31,795 nucleotides of DNA from contig JACPDP010000070.1 of NCBI GenBank assembly GCA_016183945.1, positions 1-31,795 of the forward strand, in the 5' to 3' direction. Origin of the DNA: Magnetospirillum sp. GTDB taxonomy: Bacteria; Pseudomonadota; Alphaproteobacteria; Rhodospirillales; Magnetospirillaceae. How positions within the stretch are numbered: position 1 is the stretch's first letter; the number at the start of each line of letters is the position of its first letter. Position numbers and translations under genes: made by a program. This document shows positions 1 through 10,138 of the stretch, one piece after another. The notes beneath the pieces were generated by a model. That model saw only the letters and a program-made list of their open reading frames with translations, was not told the DNA's origin and made no database searches.

Positions 1-110
1 ATTCCCGCGAAGGCGGGAATCCATGTTGCCGCCGACACGATTTCCGGCCTCGCATTTCCTCTGCTCCAACCATGGACCCCCGCTTTCGCGGGGGTGACGA
101 GAAACATTAA
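1..110. repeat. Composite two-hairpin intergenic repeat, left part possibly cut by the window edge
   Basis: Two short perfect hairpins flank about 50 bp of unremarkable sequence. The first (1-20) has 8-bp arms ATTCCCGC/GCGGGAAT with a 4-nt loop and is followed by CCATG. The second (about 77-94) has arms CCCCCGC/GCGGGGG with loop TTTC, is preceded by CCATGGA and followed by TGACGA. The same architecture, hairpin-CCATG-hairpin-TGACG, recurs at 7451-7509, so this is taken as a dispersed palindromic repeat family and not a gene-specific signal. Such elements are common between genes in proteobacteria. No coding content is seen in 1-206. Confidence 0.6.
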
Positions 111-206
111 GGACGATATCCCTTCACCCGATTGCCCTGGCCACCCTCCATAGAGTTGTTGCGCTCCGCCCAGGTGTGGGATGATAAGGATCATTTGGCT
201 GCACCG

Positions 207-1370
207 ATGGAAAAAACCAGGATGATTGAGGATCGAAGCGGTGGACAAATCGTGTTGGTGGGTACCATCCCGCCGCCGATTACGGGCCAGTCCGTAGCCT
301 TTGACATGCTCGTCAAGGGTTTGCGCAACCGTTTCGCTTTGCATGTCCACGACATCAGCGGCAAGGCGGGGCGGCGTGACAAGTCCTTTACCCTCCTCAG
401 AGCCTGGGAGGTGGTCCGCTCGGCCTTGGGCGTCTTTTTCCACGCACGGAAGGCCAAACTGCTTTATCTTACGATAGCGCAGTCGCGCTGGGGGTTCCTG
501 CGCGATGCCTTGATAATCCTGTTGGGAAGGCTGGCAGGCGCGCCCGTGGTTATCCATCTCCACGGCGGCAACTACGACGGCTATTACCGCAAGGAGACGT
601 GGCTGCTGCGGCATGTCATTCGGTTTGTGCTCAATCGCGTCGCGCGATTCGTCGTACTGTCCGAGAGCCTGCACGATCAGTTCTCCTTCCTCGGAAACTC
701 GGCGGCCGAACGGGTCACGGTGGTTCCCAATGGCTGCCCGGTCGAACTGGGGTCGCCGCGGCCGGCCCCGCGCGGACGCCTGCACCTGCTGTACCTGAGC
801 AATCTGCTGATTCAAAAGGGTTATCTCGATATTGTCGACGCCATGGTGCATCTCCGCCGGCTGGTCGATGGGATCGATCTTCGGCTTACAATCGCCGGCA
901 CCCCCATGCTCGGCGAGGACGACTACAAAGATGTCAAGGCGATGACCCTCTCGCTACGCAACCACATTCGATACAACGAGTTGGAGGACGTCGTTGAGGT
1001 GCTGCCCTCAGTGCGCCGGGTAATGAAGGAGCGGCTATTCATCGACTCCGACGTCGCGGTGCTGCCGACCTACTATGTGAATGAAGGGCAGCCGCTGGCT
1101 GTCATCGAGGCCATGGCTCACGGCTTGCCGGTGATCGCCACCAACTGGCGGTCGCTGGCCGAGATGATGGTCGATGGCGGCAACGGGCTGGTGGTACCGC
1201 CTCGTTCCGCGCTGGCCATTGCCCGGGCTGCCGCGCGTTTCACCGACCCGGATTTCTACGAGAGGGTATCCCGCAATGCGATCGAGACCGCACAAAGCTT
1301 CTCGGTCAACGCCCATGTCGATCGTATGGCGGATTTGTTCGGGTCCATCGCCCACGCGCCGGGTCGTTGA
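207..1370 (+). CDS. Family 4 glycosyltransferase (GT-B fold)
   Basis: Predicted to transfer a sugar from a nucleotide-sugar donor to a growing surface glycan at the cytoplasmic face of the membrane; donor and acceptor cannot be read from sequence. The N-terminal Rossmann half begins with VGTIPPPITGQS, the glycine-rich acceptor-side loop typical of GT4. The C-terminal half carries the donor-site motif EGQPLAVIEAMAHGLPVIATN (EX7E type). Length from this start is 387 residues, normal for the family. An in-frame ATG exists at 132, but its extra 25 residues look non-homologous; ATG 207 or ATG 222 fit the family start better, and neither has a strong ribosome site. The stop lies 10 nt before the next glycosyltransferase, so the two are probably one operon. 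Confidence 0.85.
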   Translation: MEKTRMIEDRSGGQIVLVGTIPPPITGQSVAFDMLVKGLRNRFALHVHDISGKAGRRDKSFTLLRAWEVVRSALGVFFHARKAKLLYLTIAQSRWGFLRDALIILLGRLAGAPVVIHLHGGNYDGYYRKETWLLRHVIRFVLNRVARFVVLSESLHDQFSFLGNSAAERVTVVPNGCPVELGSPRPAPRGRLHLLYLSNLLIQKGYLDIVDAMVHLRRLVDGIDLRLTIAGTPMLGEDDYKDVKAMTLSLRNHIRYNELEDVVEVLPSVRRVMKERLFIDSDVAVLPTYYVNEGQPLAVIEAMAHGLPVIATNWRSLAEMMVDGGNGLVVPPRSALAIARAAARFTDPDFYERVSRNAIETAQSFSVNAHVDRMADLFGSIAHAPGR

Positions 1371-1380
1371 AGGGCGGGAC

Positions 1381-2514
1381 ATGGCTTTCCGGCTGCTTTA
1401 TCTCGTCAGTCATCCCATACAGTATCAGGCTCCGCTGTTGCGACGCATTGCCGCCGACGGGGACATCGACCTCCATGTTCTGTTCGAGAGCGATCATACG
1501 TTCGGCGAGTTCTTCGACGAGGGATTCAAGCATCAAATCCGCTGGGACACCGAGTTGACGACAGGCTATCGATGGTCCGTACTTTCGAGTGTTCGCGATG
1601 TGGCGCGTCATATGAAAACGGCCGATGCCGTCTGGCTGCACGGATGGGACAGTTGGGCCCGGCTGGGGGCATTGGCCTTGCGGCGACCGCTCGGCGTGCC
1701 CGTTCTGATGCGGGGCGAGAACAACGACGTCAGCATGCCGGATGGCAGCGGAACCCGTGCCTGGGTCAAGCGGCGGTTTCTCGAATGGCTGCTGCCACGC
1801 TGCGATGCCTTTCTCTGCATTGGCTCGGACAACCGCGAATACTACCGGCGCCGAGGAGTGCGTGAAGAACGTCTTCACCTCGTGCCCTATGCCGTCGACA
1901 ATCATTATTTCCGAACCCGTGCGGAAGAGGGCGCCGACCAGATATCCCGGCTTCGCCGTTCCCTGGACATTGCCGAAGACCGTCCGGTCGTCCTTTATTC
2001 CGGGAAGCTGCAGCCTCGCAAGCACCCCCGCACCCTGTTGGCAGCGTTCACCATGCTTGACCGGGAGGCCCTTGGCGATCCCGTTCTGCTGTTTGTCGGC
2101 GAGGGCGAGGAACGCGACAGGCTTAAGGCAGATGCGGCTCTGCTGGGAAATTCCGTGAGGTTGCTGGGCTTTCGCAACCAGTCGGAACTGCCTGCATTCT
2201 ACGCCATGGCCGACGTCTTCGTACTGGCTTCGGCCAGGGAACCCTGGGGGCTGGCCGTCAACGAAGCGATGAATGCCGGGACGGCGGTCATCGTCTCGGA
2301 AGAATGCGGTTGCGCCGCCGATTTGATCACCGCCGAGACCGGGCTGGTTGTCCCAGCCGGCAAAGCCGTCCCTTTGGCTCGTGCTTTGACGACGCTGCTC
2401 AGCGACCGGGCGCGATGTGCCGCCATGGGCGAGGCGGCACGCCGGCACATCGCGGGCTGGGATTACGAGGCGGACGTGCGGGGGCTCAAGGCCGCCTTGG
2501 CATCCATCCGATAG
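1381..2514 (+). CDS. Family 4 glycosyltransferase
   Basis: 377-residue GT-B glycosyltransferase. The N-terminus (SHPIQYQAPLLRRI) is characteristic of a GT4 subgroup found in polysaccharide loci. The middle has the donor-domain opening VLYSGKLQPRKHP, and the C-terminal half has EPWGLAVNEAMNAGTAVIVS (EX7E) followed by GLVVPAG. ATG 1381 follows AGGGCGGG at good distance; the same frame is open upstream, but that stretch overlaps the previous gene and is not homologous. It sits 10 nt after the preceding GT4 and is probably co-transcribed with it. Its last 29 bp overlap the 3' end of the minus-strand polymerase gene, so the two transcription units collide tail to tail with no space for a separate terminator. 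Sugar specificity is unknown. Confidence 0.87.
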   Translation: MAFRLLYLVSHPIQYQAPLLRRIAADGDIDLHVLFESDHTFGEFFDEGFKHQIRWDTELTTGYRWSVLSSVRDVARHMKTADAVWLHGWDSWARLGALALRRPLGVPVLMRGENNDVSMPDGSGTRAWVKRRFLEWLLPRCDAFLCIGSDNREYYRRRGVREERLHLVPYAVDNHYFRTRAEEGADQISRLRRSLDIAEDRPVVLYSGKLQPRKHPRTLLAAFTMLDREALGDPVLLFVGEGEERDRLKADAALLGNSVRLLGFRNQSELPAFYAMADVFVLASAREPWGLAVNEAMNAGTAVIVSEECGCAADLITAETGLVVPAGKAVPLARALTTLLSDRARCAAMGEAARRHIAGWDYEADVRGLKAALASIR

Positions 2515-3900
2515 TCCGCTCCAGGGCCACCCCCGCGCCAAACCATAGCCACAGGGCGAGGGCCAATTGCGGCAGGCTTCCGACCACCAGCGAGAAGTTG
2601 GACTCCTGGTAAACCAGCGGCAGGATGATGACCAGCCCGGCACAGGCACTGACCCCGTCCGTTTCGGTCCGGTTGAATACGCGGTCGAGCAATCCCAGCA
2701 AGATGCCGATGGCCGTCATTCCAACGATGATACCCAGTGCGCCGAAGTTTGCGAATAATTCGACCATCCAAGGCAGGTTCACGGTGGTCGGATTGTCCGC
2801 CTGGGCGATCAAGTGGTAACGCTCTCGAAAATCCCAGCCCAGGCGCTCCTCGGGCTTGTTCCGCCAAATGGCCCTGGGCACCCAACTGGTAACCAGCGGG
2901 TAATAGGTTTCGCCGCCCCAATACGGCACAGGATCGGGCGTACTGTTGACCACGTGGGAGAGCAGGAATATCAGGCCGACACGCTGGGAAAGAGCCGCCC
3001 CCATGTCTTCGGCGACATGCGAGTTGCCCGTGTAGTGATCGGCAATGCCACGGGTAACCGCCGCCAGATTCACCAGGACATTCGTTGCGGGTTCCGCATT
3101 GAGGCGTTGCCGAATCTCGTGAATGGCAGGGTACGTCAGCATGGCGACGACCATTCCGGCCGCAGCCAGTTTGGCCGGCATGCGGCCGTTCAGTCGCGTC
3201 AACAAGAGAAAGCCGAACAGGAAGATCATCAGCGGCTGGGTCACGGCGCCGCTTGCCACGCGCACCACCATTTCCAGAACCAAGGCGGCCACCAAGGCGG
3301 CCGACGACATCCTGCCGGCTTGGCCGCGCCTCACTTCCGTATAGATGCCGCCCAGCGCGAATAGCCCCGCCGGACCCAGGAATTGCCCGATGGATGGCAG
3401 GGCACGCAGGTGCGGATCCAGCAACCACGCAAAATGGAGCGCCGCCAAACCCCACAACGCCGCCTGGACAAGCGCAGGCCCGCGGCAGGTCGGCAGGCGA
3501 TACGCCGGCGCGGATATTTTGTTCACGAGGGTCGCCCCAGCCAGGAATAACCAAGCGCCTGCGCCGACCAACAGTTGCGTCTTCAGTGTCAGGAGTTGCC
3601 CCGGCTGCGTGATCTCGAGGTCATAAAATCTGAATGGCGCCCCCCATTTGGAATGGTGCAGACCGGCCAGGAACACCGGCAGGCCGTAGCAGATGCCGTA
3701 GAAGGTCACCGCCACCGGTATGAACGGCAGCGGCGGATGATTCTCGCGCGCATAAATGACCCAGGCTGCTGCGGCCGCGAGCATGGGCAGGGTCGCTGCC
3801 GCCGCCAGGTCCGCCGCCAGCCAGCCGGGCCGCAGCAGCACCAGCAGACCTGCCGCCGCAAGCGAAATCACCATCCACGTCGAGGGACGACGAATGCCGA

Positions 3901-3904
<4 letters not shown>
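2486..3904 (-). CDS. Wzy-like polysaccharide repeat-unit polymerase, multi-pass membrane protein
   Basis: 472-residue integral membrane protein with about ten to twelve hydrophobic segments spread over the whole length, starting with ISLAAAGLLVLL. The region around WGGETYYPLVTSWVPRAIW, followed by NKPEERLG, resembles the periplasmic loop of oligosaccharide repeat-unit polymerases and O-antigen ligase-like proteins, where a Y/R/W-rich loop precedes 'PR.iw..Kp'. The probable role is linking lipid-borne repeat units at the periplasmic face of the inner membrane. The start ATG at 3904 overlaps the stop of the dehydrogenase gene upstream (ATGA, 4 nt), so translation is probably coupled. The frame stays open far upstream to 4951, but that part is the shadow of the dehydrogenase. 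The 3' end overlaps the convergent GT gene by 29 bp. Sequence families of this kind diverge fast, so polymerase versus ligase cannot be decided. Confidence 0.72.
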
Positions 3905-5196
<1,292 letters not shown>

Positions 5197-5209
5197 CAGA
5201 CGTCCCCCA

Positions 5210-6508
5210 TTACCCGTTCTCCGCCAGCACCGTCCCCGCCAGATACAGCGAGCCGCAGATCAGGATGCGGGCCGGACCGTGACCCTTCGCCACCAGGTCG
5301 CGGACCGCTGCCGTCATGTCTGCTGCCGGCTGGGCATCCATGGCGTTATGGCGCCGGGCCGCCTCCGCCGCCGCCTCGGCCGACAGGCTGGCCGCCTCGC
5401 CGGGGATGGTCACGGTGCGGATGGAATGGAAGCGGGTGGCGAGGTGCTTGAGGTAGCCGTCGGCGTCCTTGGTGGACAGCATGCCGAACACCGCCATCAC
5501 CGGACGGTCGCGCCAGCCGCGGAAGTGGCGGCCCAGGGCCTCGGCGGCGTGCGGATTGTGGCCGCCGTCGAGCCACAGCTCCCAGCCCTCGGGCAGCAGG
5601 TCGACCAGCGGGCCGCGCGTCAGGTGCTGCAGCCGCGCCGGCCACTCCACCGTGCGCATGCCCATGGCCAGGGCGGCGGGCGGGACTTCGGGGAACAGCG
5701 TGTCGATACGGGTCAGCCGCTCCACCGCGGCCAGGGCCAGGGCGGCGTTGCGCATCTGAAAGGCGCCGGCCAGCGCCGGCGGCGGCAGCTGCCACTCCAC
5801 CGCGGGACCTTTGTAGAGCAGGCTGCCATCCGGCATGGCACGCACGAAGAAGGACTCGCCTTCCTTGATCAGCGGCAGCCCCAGTTCCAGCGAGCGGCCT
5901 TCGAGAACCTTGTTCACCTTGCGCTCGGGGTCGGCGACGATGCAGGGCACCATCCGCTTCATGATGCCGGCCTTCTCGGCGGCGATGGCCTCGATGCGGT
6001 CGCCGAGGAACTGCTGGTGGTCCATGGCGATGGGGGTGATGACCGTCAGCACCGGCCGCTCGACCACGTTGGTGGCGTCCAGCCGGCCGCCCAGCCCGGT
6101 TTCCAGGATGCAGACATCGGCCGGCGTGCGCGAGAAGGCGAGGAAGGCGGCGGCGGTGGTGACCTCGAAGAAGGTGATGGGATGGCCGGCGTTGACCGTC
6201 TCGACCTCCTCCAGCAGCGCCAGCAGCTCGGCGTCTTCGGGGAGGCGGCCGGCAATGCGGATGCGCTCGGCGAAGCGCACCAGATGCGGGCTGGTGTAGA
6301 CATGCGCCCGCAGCCCCGCCGCCTCGAAAAAGGCGCGCAGGAACGCCACCGTCGAGCCCTTGCCGTTGGTGCCGGCGACGTGGATGACCGGCGGCAGGCG
6401 GGTCTGCGGGTGCCCGAGGCTGTCCAGCAGGCGCAGCACGCGGTGCAGCGACAGGTCGATGACCTTGGGATGAAGCCTGGTCAGCCGGTCGAGGACGGCG
6501 TCGATCAC
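5210..6508 (-). CDS. folC: Bifunctional folylpolyglutamate synthase / dihydrofolate synthase
   Basis: 432-residue Mur-ligase-fold enzyme that adds glutamate to dihydropteroate or to tetrahydrofolate in the cytoplasm, using ATP. The P-loop is GTNGKGST (residues 46-53). It is followed by [13 protein letters not shown], the family's substrate loop, by [13 protein letters not shown] and by AMDHQQFLG with the metal-binding histidine. The C-terminal domain shows [13 protein letters not shown]. Length matches the family. The start is GTG at 6508, overlapping the accD stop as GTGA; the frame continues upstream only as an accD shadow. The order accD-folC after trpBA is conserved in many alphaproteobacteria. 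The downstream sugar dehydrogenase begins 13 nt after the stop. Confidence 0.95.
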   Translation of the reverse strand: MIDAVLDRLTRLHPKVIDLSLHRVLRLLDSLGHPQTRLPPVIHVAGTNGKGSTVAFLRAFFEAAGLRAHVYTSPHLVRFAERIRIAGRLPEDAELLALLEEVETVNAGHPITFFEVTTAAAFLAFSRTPADVCILETGLGGRLDATNVVERPVLTVITPIAMDHQQFLGDRIEAIAAEKAGIMKRMVPCIVADPERKVNKVLEGRSLELGLPLIKEGESFFVRAMPDGSLLYKGPAVEWQLPPPALAGAFQMRNAALALAAVERLTRIDTLFPEVPPAALAMGMRTVEWPARLQHLTRGPLVDLLPEGWELWLDGGHNPHAAEALGRHFRGWRDRPVMAVFGMLSTKDADGYLKHLATRFHSIRTVTIPGEAASLSAEAAAEAARRHNAMDAQPAADMTAAVRDLVAKGHGPARILICGSLYLAGTVLAENG

Positions 6509-7425
6509 AGCCGCGCCATGTCCTCGTCGACCATGTCGGGCGTATCCACCGGCAGCATCACCAGTTCGCCGGCCGGGCCGCGGTTGCGCAGCAAGGACAG
6601 GATGCGCACCAGGGTGGCGCGCAGGTCGCGCCGGGGCACCACCATGTCGACCATGCCGTGGTCGAGCAGGTATTCGGCGCGCTGGAAGCCCTCGGGCAGC
6701 TTCTCGCGGATGGTGCTCTCGATGACGCGGGCGCCGGCGAAGCCGATCACCGCGCCGGGCTCGGCGATGGCGATGTCGCCCAGCATGGCGAAGCTGGCCG
6801 AGACGCCGCCGGTGGTGGGATCGGTCAACAGCACGATATAGGGCAGCCGCTTGTCCTTGACCTTCTGCACCGCCACGGTGGAGCGGGTCATCTGCATCAG
6901 CGACAGAATGCCTTCCTGCATGCGGGCGCCGCCCGAGGCCGGCACCACGATCAAGGGCGCGTCCTGCAGCACCGCCAACTCGGCGGCCGAGACCAGCCCT
7001 TCGCCCACCGCGATGCCCATCGAGCCGCCCTGGAAGTCGAAGTTGAAGCAGGCGATCACCACGTTGAGCCCGCCCATGCGGCCGTGCGCGACGACGATGG
7101 CGTCGTGCTCGCCGGTGCGGGTGCGGGTGTCCTTGAGGCGGTCGGTGTAGCGCTTCTGGTCCTTGAACTTCAACGGGTCTTCCACCGCCTTGGGCAGCTC
7201 GATGCGCTGGTACAGGCCGTCGTCGAACAGCATTTCGAGCCGCTTCTTCACCGGCAGCCGCATGTGATGACCGCAGTGCTGGCAGACGCTGAGCGCCTTC
7301 TCCAGGTCGCGGTGGAAGATCATGTGGCCGCAGCCCGGACATTTGTGCCACAGGTTGTCCGGCACTTCCCTGGGGGCGACGAGGCGCTGCAGCTTGGGTC
7401 GGACGAAGTTGGTCAGCCAGTTCAT
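6505..7425 (-). CDS. accD: Acetyl-CoA carboxylase carboxyltransferase subunit beta
   Basis: 306-residue beta subunit of the carboxyltransferase that, with AccA, moves the carboxyl group from biotin on AccB to acetyl-CoA, giving malonyl-CoA for fatty-acid synthesis. The N-terminal C4 zinc ribbon is C29, C32, C48 and C51 (CPGCG ... CQHCG). The crotonase-fold core carries the glycine-rich oxyanion region [18 protein letters not shown] and [19 protein letters not shown] ribosome site GAAGGG lies about 10 nt before ATG 7425. The 3' end overlaps folC by 4 nt. It is separated from trpA by a dispersed two-hairpin repeat (7451-7509), which may interrupt or soften co-transcription with trpBA. Confidence 0.96.
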   Translation of the reverse strand: MNWLTNFVRPKLQRLVAPREVPDNLWHKCPGCGHMIFHRDLEKALSVCQHCGHHMRLPVKKRLEMLFDDGLYQRIELPKAVEDPLKFKDQKRYTDRLKDTRTRTGEHDAIVVAHGRMGGLNVVIACFNFDFQGGSMGIAVGEGLVSAAELAVLQDAPLIVVPASGGARMQEGILSLMQMTRSTVAVQKVKDKRLPYIVLLTDPTTGGVSASFAMLGDIAIAEPGAVIGFAGARVIESTIREKLPEGFQRAEYLLDHGMVDMVVPRRDLRATLVRILSLLRNRGPAGELVMLPVDTPDMVDEDMARL

Positions 7426-7450
7426 GACGATGAACCCTTCATTGTTTGTC

Positions 7451-7509
7451 CGTCACCCCCGGGCTTGACCCGGGGGTCCATGGATGGCCGGGGCAAGCCC
7501 GGCCATGAC
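7451..7509. repeat. Two-hairpin intergenic repeat between trpA and accD
   Basis: Two perfect hairpins in tandem. The first (7455-7477) has 9-bp arms ACCCCCGGG/CCCGGGGGT with loop CTTGA. The second (7484-7506) has 9-bp arms ATGGCCGGG/CCCGGCCAT with loop GCAAG. The unit is bounded by CGTCA and TGACG in inverse orientation and has TCCATG between hairpins, like the element at 1-110. It lies in the short gap between two genes of the same operon. No U-tract follows either stem, so it is not a typical intrinsic terminator. It could act as an RNA-stabilising or RNase-processing site. Confidence 0.75.
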
Positions 7510-7515
7510 GAAAAC

Positions 7516-8304
7516 CTACGTCCTCGCCCCACGCACGCCCTCGGCCAGCGCCTCGACCAGTTCCAGCGGCTGGCCGCCCTCGGCCATGGTCTGGACGATG
7601 GCCGAACCGACCACGGCGCCATCGGCGACACGGGCCACGTCGGCGGCCTGCTCGGGGGTCCGGATGCCGAAGCCGACGCAGATGGGCAGGCCGGTGTGGC
7701 GCCGGATGCGGGCCACCGCCCCGTCGATGGCCGACTGGCTGGCCGAACTGGTGCCGGTCACCCCCGCCACCGAGACGTAGTAGACGAAGCCCGAGGCATT
7801 GGCCAGCACCACCGGCAGGCGGGCGTCGTCGCTGGTCGGCGTGGTCAGCACGATGAAGTCCATGCCGACCGCCTTGAGGAACGGCATCAGTTCGTCGGCC
7901 TCCTCCGGCGGCAGGTCGACCAGGATGACGCCGTCGGCGCCGGCCGCCGCGGCATCGCGCGCGAACCGCTCGGGACCGCGGATGTAGATGGGGTTGTAGT
8001 AGCCCATCAGGATGATCGGCGTTTCGCTGTCCTTGGCACGGAACGCCGCCACCATGTCCAGCGTCCGCTGCAGCGACCCGCCGCTGGCCAGCGCCCGCTG
8101 CGAGGCCAGTTGGATGGCGGGGCCGTCGGCCATGGGGTCGGTGAACGGCATGCCCAGCTCGATGACGTCGGCGCCGGCCGCCGGCAGGCCGTCGAGCACC
8201 GCCTGCGAGGTGGCGAGGTCGGGATCACCGGCGGTGATGAAGGTCACCAGGGCGGCCCGGTTGTCGGCCTTGAGCTTGGCGAAGCGCGCCTGAATGCGGC
8301 TCAT
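7516..8304 (-). CDS. trpA: Tryptophan synthase alpha subunit
   Basis: 262-residue TIM-barrel subunit that splits indole-3-glycerol phosphate into indole and glyceraldehyde 3-phosphate and passes indole to TrpB. The catalytic residues fall at canonical positions, E49 in DVIELGMPF and D60 in DPMADGP. The phosphate-binding end is [13 protein letters not shown]. Length is standard. ATG 8304 overlaps the stop of the small bridging frame that fills the trpB-trpA gap (ATGA), and the ribosome site GAGGGG is supplied by the repeat sequence in that gap. This is the last step of tryptophan synthesis. Confidence 0.96.
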   Translation of the reverse strand: MSRIQARFAKLKADNRAALVTFITAGDPDLATSQAVLDGLPAAGADVIELGMPFTDPMADGPAIQLASQRALASGGSLQRTLDMVAAFRAKDSETPIILMGYYNPIYIRGPERFARDAAAAGADGVILVDLPPEEADELMPFLKAVGMDFIVLTTPTSDDARLPVVLANASGFVYYVSVAGVTGTSSASQSAIDGAVARIRRHTGLPICVGFGIRTPEQAADVARVADGAVVGSAIVQTMAEGGQPLELVEALAEGVRGART

Positions 8305-8453
8305 CGTCCTTGCCCCTCAAGCGCCGGGCGCGCGCATCCGCGCGCTTGGCTGCCTTCGCTTCGCTCCGGGCCGCTCAACGCACGCGAAGGCGTGCAATAG
8401 TTGTGCGCCGACTTCGTCGGCAGGGCGGCCGCGCTCGCCTTCAGCCCGCTCAT
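8301..8453 (-). CDS. Repeat-derived open frame bridging trpB and trpA
   Basis: A 50-codon frame exactly fills the trpB-trpA gap. Its ATG (8453-8451) overlaps the trpB stop by one base (TGATG), and its stop (8303-8301) overlaps the trpA start as ATGA. The predicted peptide, beginning [20 protein letters not shown] and ending ALEGQGR, is low in hydrophobic core residues and its second half is encoded by a dispersed palindromic repeat. The likely role, if translated, is to keep ribosomes moving from trpB into trpA so coupling survives the insertion, and not to make a functional protein. It could also be chance. No domain is recognised. Confidence 0.35.
   Translation of the reverse strand: MSGLKASAAALPTKSAHNYCTPSRALSGPERSEGSQARGCARPALEGQGR
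8311..8400. repeat. Dispersed GC-rich palindromic repeat, copy 1 (trpB-trpA gap)
   Basis: Contains the core TGCCCCTC ... GGGCGCGCGCATCCGCGCG followed by CTTGGCTGCC. The same core occurs at 30139-30206 and, with two single-base deletions, at 13519-13592, always in intergenic sequence and in the same orientation on the plus strand. The downstream half of this copy (TTCGCTTCGCTCCGGGCC) differs from the other two, so only the core is shared. On the minus strand the end of the element gives GAGGGGCAA, placed where the trpA ribosome site is needed. Confidence 0.6.
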
Positions 8454-9679
8454 CAGACCAGCCCTCCCAGGTGTTCGTCGCCCGAGGCCTTGGCGATGGT
8501 GCCGACGTCCTTGTCGCCGCGGCCCGACAGGTTGACCACCATCCGGTGATCCTTGGGCAGGGTGCCGGCGATCTTGGCGACATGGGCGATGGCGTGGCTG
8601 GATTCGAGGGCGGGAATGATGCCCTCCAGGCGGGTGCATTGCTGGAATGCCGCCACCGCCTCGTCGTCGGTGATGGAGACGTATTCGACCCGGCCGGTGT
8701 CATGCAGCCAGGAATGCTCGGGGCCGATGCCGGGATAGTCCAGTCCGGCCGAGATGGAATGGGCCTCGTTGATCTGGCCGTCCTCGTTCTGCAGCAGATA
8801 GGTGCGGTTGCCGTGCAGCACGCCGGGCCGGCCGCCGGTGAGGCTGGCGGCGTGCTTGCCGGTCTCCAGACCGTAGCCGGCCGCCTCGACGCCGATGATG
8901 CGCACCGAGGGCTCGTCGAGGAAGGGATGGAACAGCCCCATGGCGTTGGAGCCGCCGCCGATGCAGGCCACCAGGCTGTCGGGCAGGCGGCCTTCCTGCG
9001 CCAGCATCTGCTCGCGCACCTCGGTGCCGATCACCGACTGGAAATCGCGCACCATGGCGGGATAGGGATGCGGCCCGGCCACCGTGCCGATCAGATAATA
9101 GGTATCGTCCACATGCGCCACCCAGTCGCGCAAGGCGTCGTTCATGGCGTCCTTGAGGGTGCCGGCGCCGGCGGTGACCGACCGCACCTCGGCGCCCAGC
9201 AGCTTCATGCGGTAGACATTGGGTGCCTGCCGCACGATGTCGGTGCAGCCCATATAGATGACGCAGTCCAGGCCGAACAGGGCGCAGACCGTGGCGGTGG
9301 CGACGCCGTGCTGACCGGCGCCGGTCTCGGCGATGATGCGCTTCTTGCCCATGCGCCGCGCCAGCAGGATCTGGCCGATGCAGTTGTTGATCTTGTGGGC
9401 GCCGGTGTGGTTGAGGTCTTCCCGCTTGAGGAACACCTTGGCGCCGCCGAACGCCTCGGTCAGGCGGCGGGCGAAATACAGCGGGTTGGGGCGGCCGACG
9501 TAATGCTTCAGCCAGTGGGCGAACTCGTCGCCGAAGGCGGGGTCGGCCTTGGCGGCCTGATAGGCCTTCTCGACCTCGAGGATCAGCGGCATCAGCGTCT
9601 CGGCGACGTAGCGGCCGCCGTGGATGCCGAAATGGCCCCGCTCGTCGGGGCCGGCGCGATAGGTGTTCAGACTTTGCAT
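8453..9679 (-). CDS. trpB: Tryptophan synthase beta subunit
   Basis: 408-residue PLP enzyme that joins indole (from TrpA) with L-serine to give L-tryptophan. The PLP lysine is K96 in [10 protein letters not shown], the phosphate-binding loop is GGGSNAMG, and the N-terminus [15 protein letters not shown] is the usual TrpB signature. The frame is open 58 codons further upstream, but ATG 9679, with GAAGGCG about 6 nt before it, gives the family start ([10 protein letters not shown]). In many alphaproteobacteria trpF precedes trpB; here the upstream neighbour is a broken cytochrome-type gene, so trpF must be elsewhere. The leader (9680-9851) holds a weak hairpin with a short U-rich tail (9735-9749, minus strand) but no Trp-rich leader peptide was found. 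Confidence 0.96.
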   Translation of the reverse strand: MQSLNTYRAGPDERGHFGIHGGRYVAETLMPLILEVEKAYQAAKADPAFGDEFAHWLKHYVGRPNPLYFARRLTEAFGGAKVFLKREDLNHTGAHKINNCIGQILLARRMGKKRIIAETGAGQHGVATATVCALFGLDCVIYMGCTDIVRQAPNVYRMKLLGAEVRSVTAGAGTLKDAMNDALRDWVAHVDDTYYLIGTVAGPHPYPAMVRDFQSVIGTEVREQMLAQEGRLPDSLVACIGGGSNAMGLFHPFLDEPSVRIIGVEAAGYGLETGKHAASLTGGRPGVLHGNRTYLLQNEDGQINEAHSISAGLDYPGIGPEHSWLHDTGRVEYVSITDDEAVAAFQQCTRLEGIIPALESSHAIAHVAKIAGTLPKDHRMVVNLSGRGDKDVGTIAKASGDEHLGGLV

Positions 9680-9851
9680 TTTCGCCTTCAATCCCTGGCC
9701 CGCCTTCACTGCCGGGCGCGAAAGGCGGCTAATAAAGCACGAAGTGCCTGGGTTTGGGAGCGGTTTTCGAGGGCGACGGTGGCCTCGGCGGTTGCATGCC
9801 CGCCCCTGTGGGAGCGAAACTGGAAACATTAGAGTCTTCGGGGGGGCCGTC

Positions 9852-10095
9852 ATGACCGTGAAGATGATTGCCGTGGCCGTCCAGGCCCAAGGAGGAGCCG
9901 GTCAGCTTCTCCGAGGATATCGCTCCCGTCCTGCAGGCCCGCTGCGTCGCCTGCCACCAGGCCGGCCGGGAAGGCTTCGAGAAGAGCGGCTTCGATCTCA
10001 CCGGCTACGAGGGCCTGATGAAGGGCACGTCCGGAAGCGCGGGCGTTCCGGGATAAGGACTTGAGCGGAGCGGGCGATTGGCGTTTCCGCGTCCT
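9852..10095 (+). pseudogene. Broken cytochrome c-type (single CxxCH) protein gene
   Basis: One frame (9868-10056) encodes [25 protein letters not shown] (shown only as the key block SEDIAPVLQARCVACH), a typical haem-binding start of small c-type cytochrome-domain proteins, then SGFDLTGYEGLMKGT, where intact relatives continue to a 'vPGD' segment. Here the frame ends after GVPG with TAA; shifting frame at about 10050 restores PGDKDLSG. Upstream, ATG 9852 opens [13 protein letters not shown], which looks like the start of a signal peptide, but it is in a different frame from the haem block and lacks most of the hydrophobic stretch. At least two lesions are therefore inferred: a deletion or frameshift in the signal peptide and another after the haem domain. 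Without its export signal a c-type haem protein could not mature. Confidence 0.6.
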
Positions 10096-10138
10096 TGAGG
10101 TTCGGATAGCCGAGCCCGCATTCCGCCTGCGAACCGAG

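Noticed and set aside
5210..7351. 713-codon frame suggesting an accD-folC fusion
   Set aside because: The upstream half is a shadow of accD; folC has its own GTG start at 6508 overlapping the accD stop.
9735..9749. Small hairpin in the trpB leader as a trp attenuator
   Set aside because: The stem is only about 6 bp with a G.U pair, and no leader peptide with tandem Trp codons was found.
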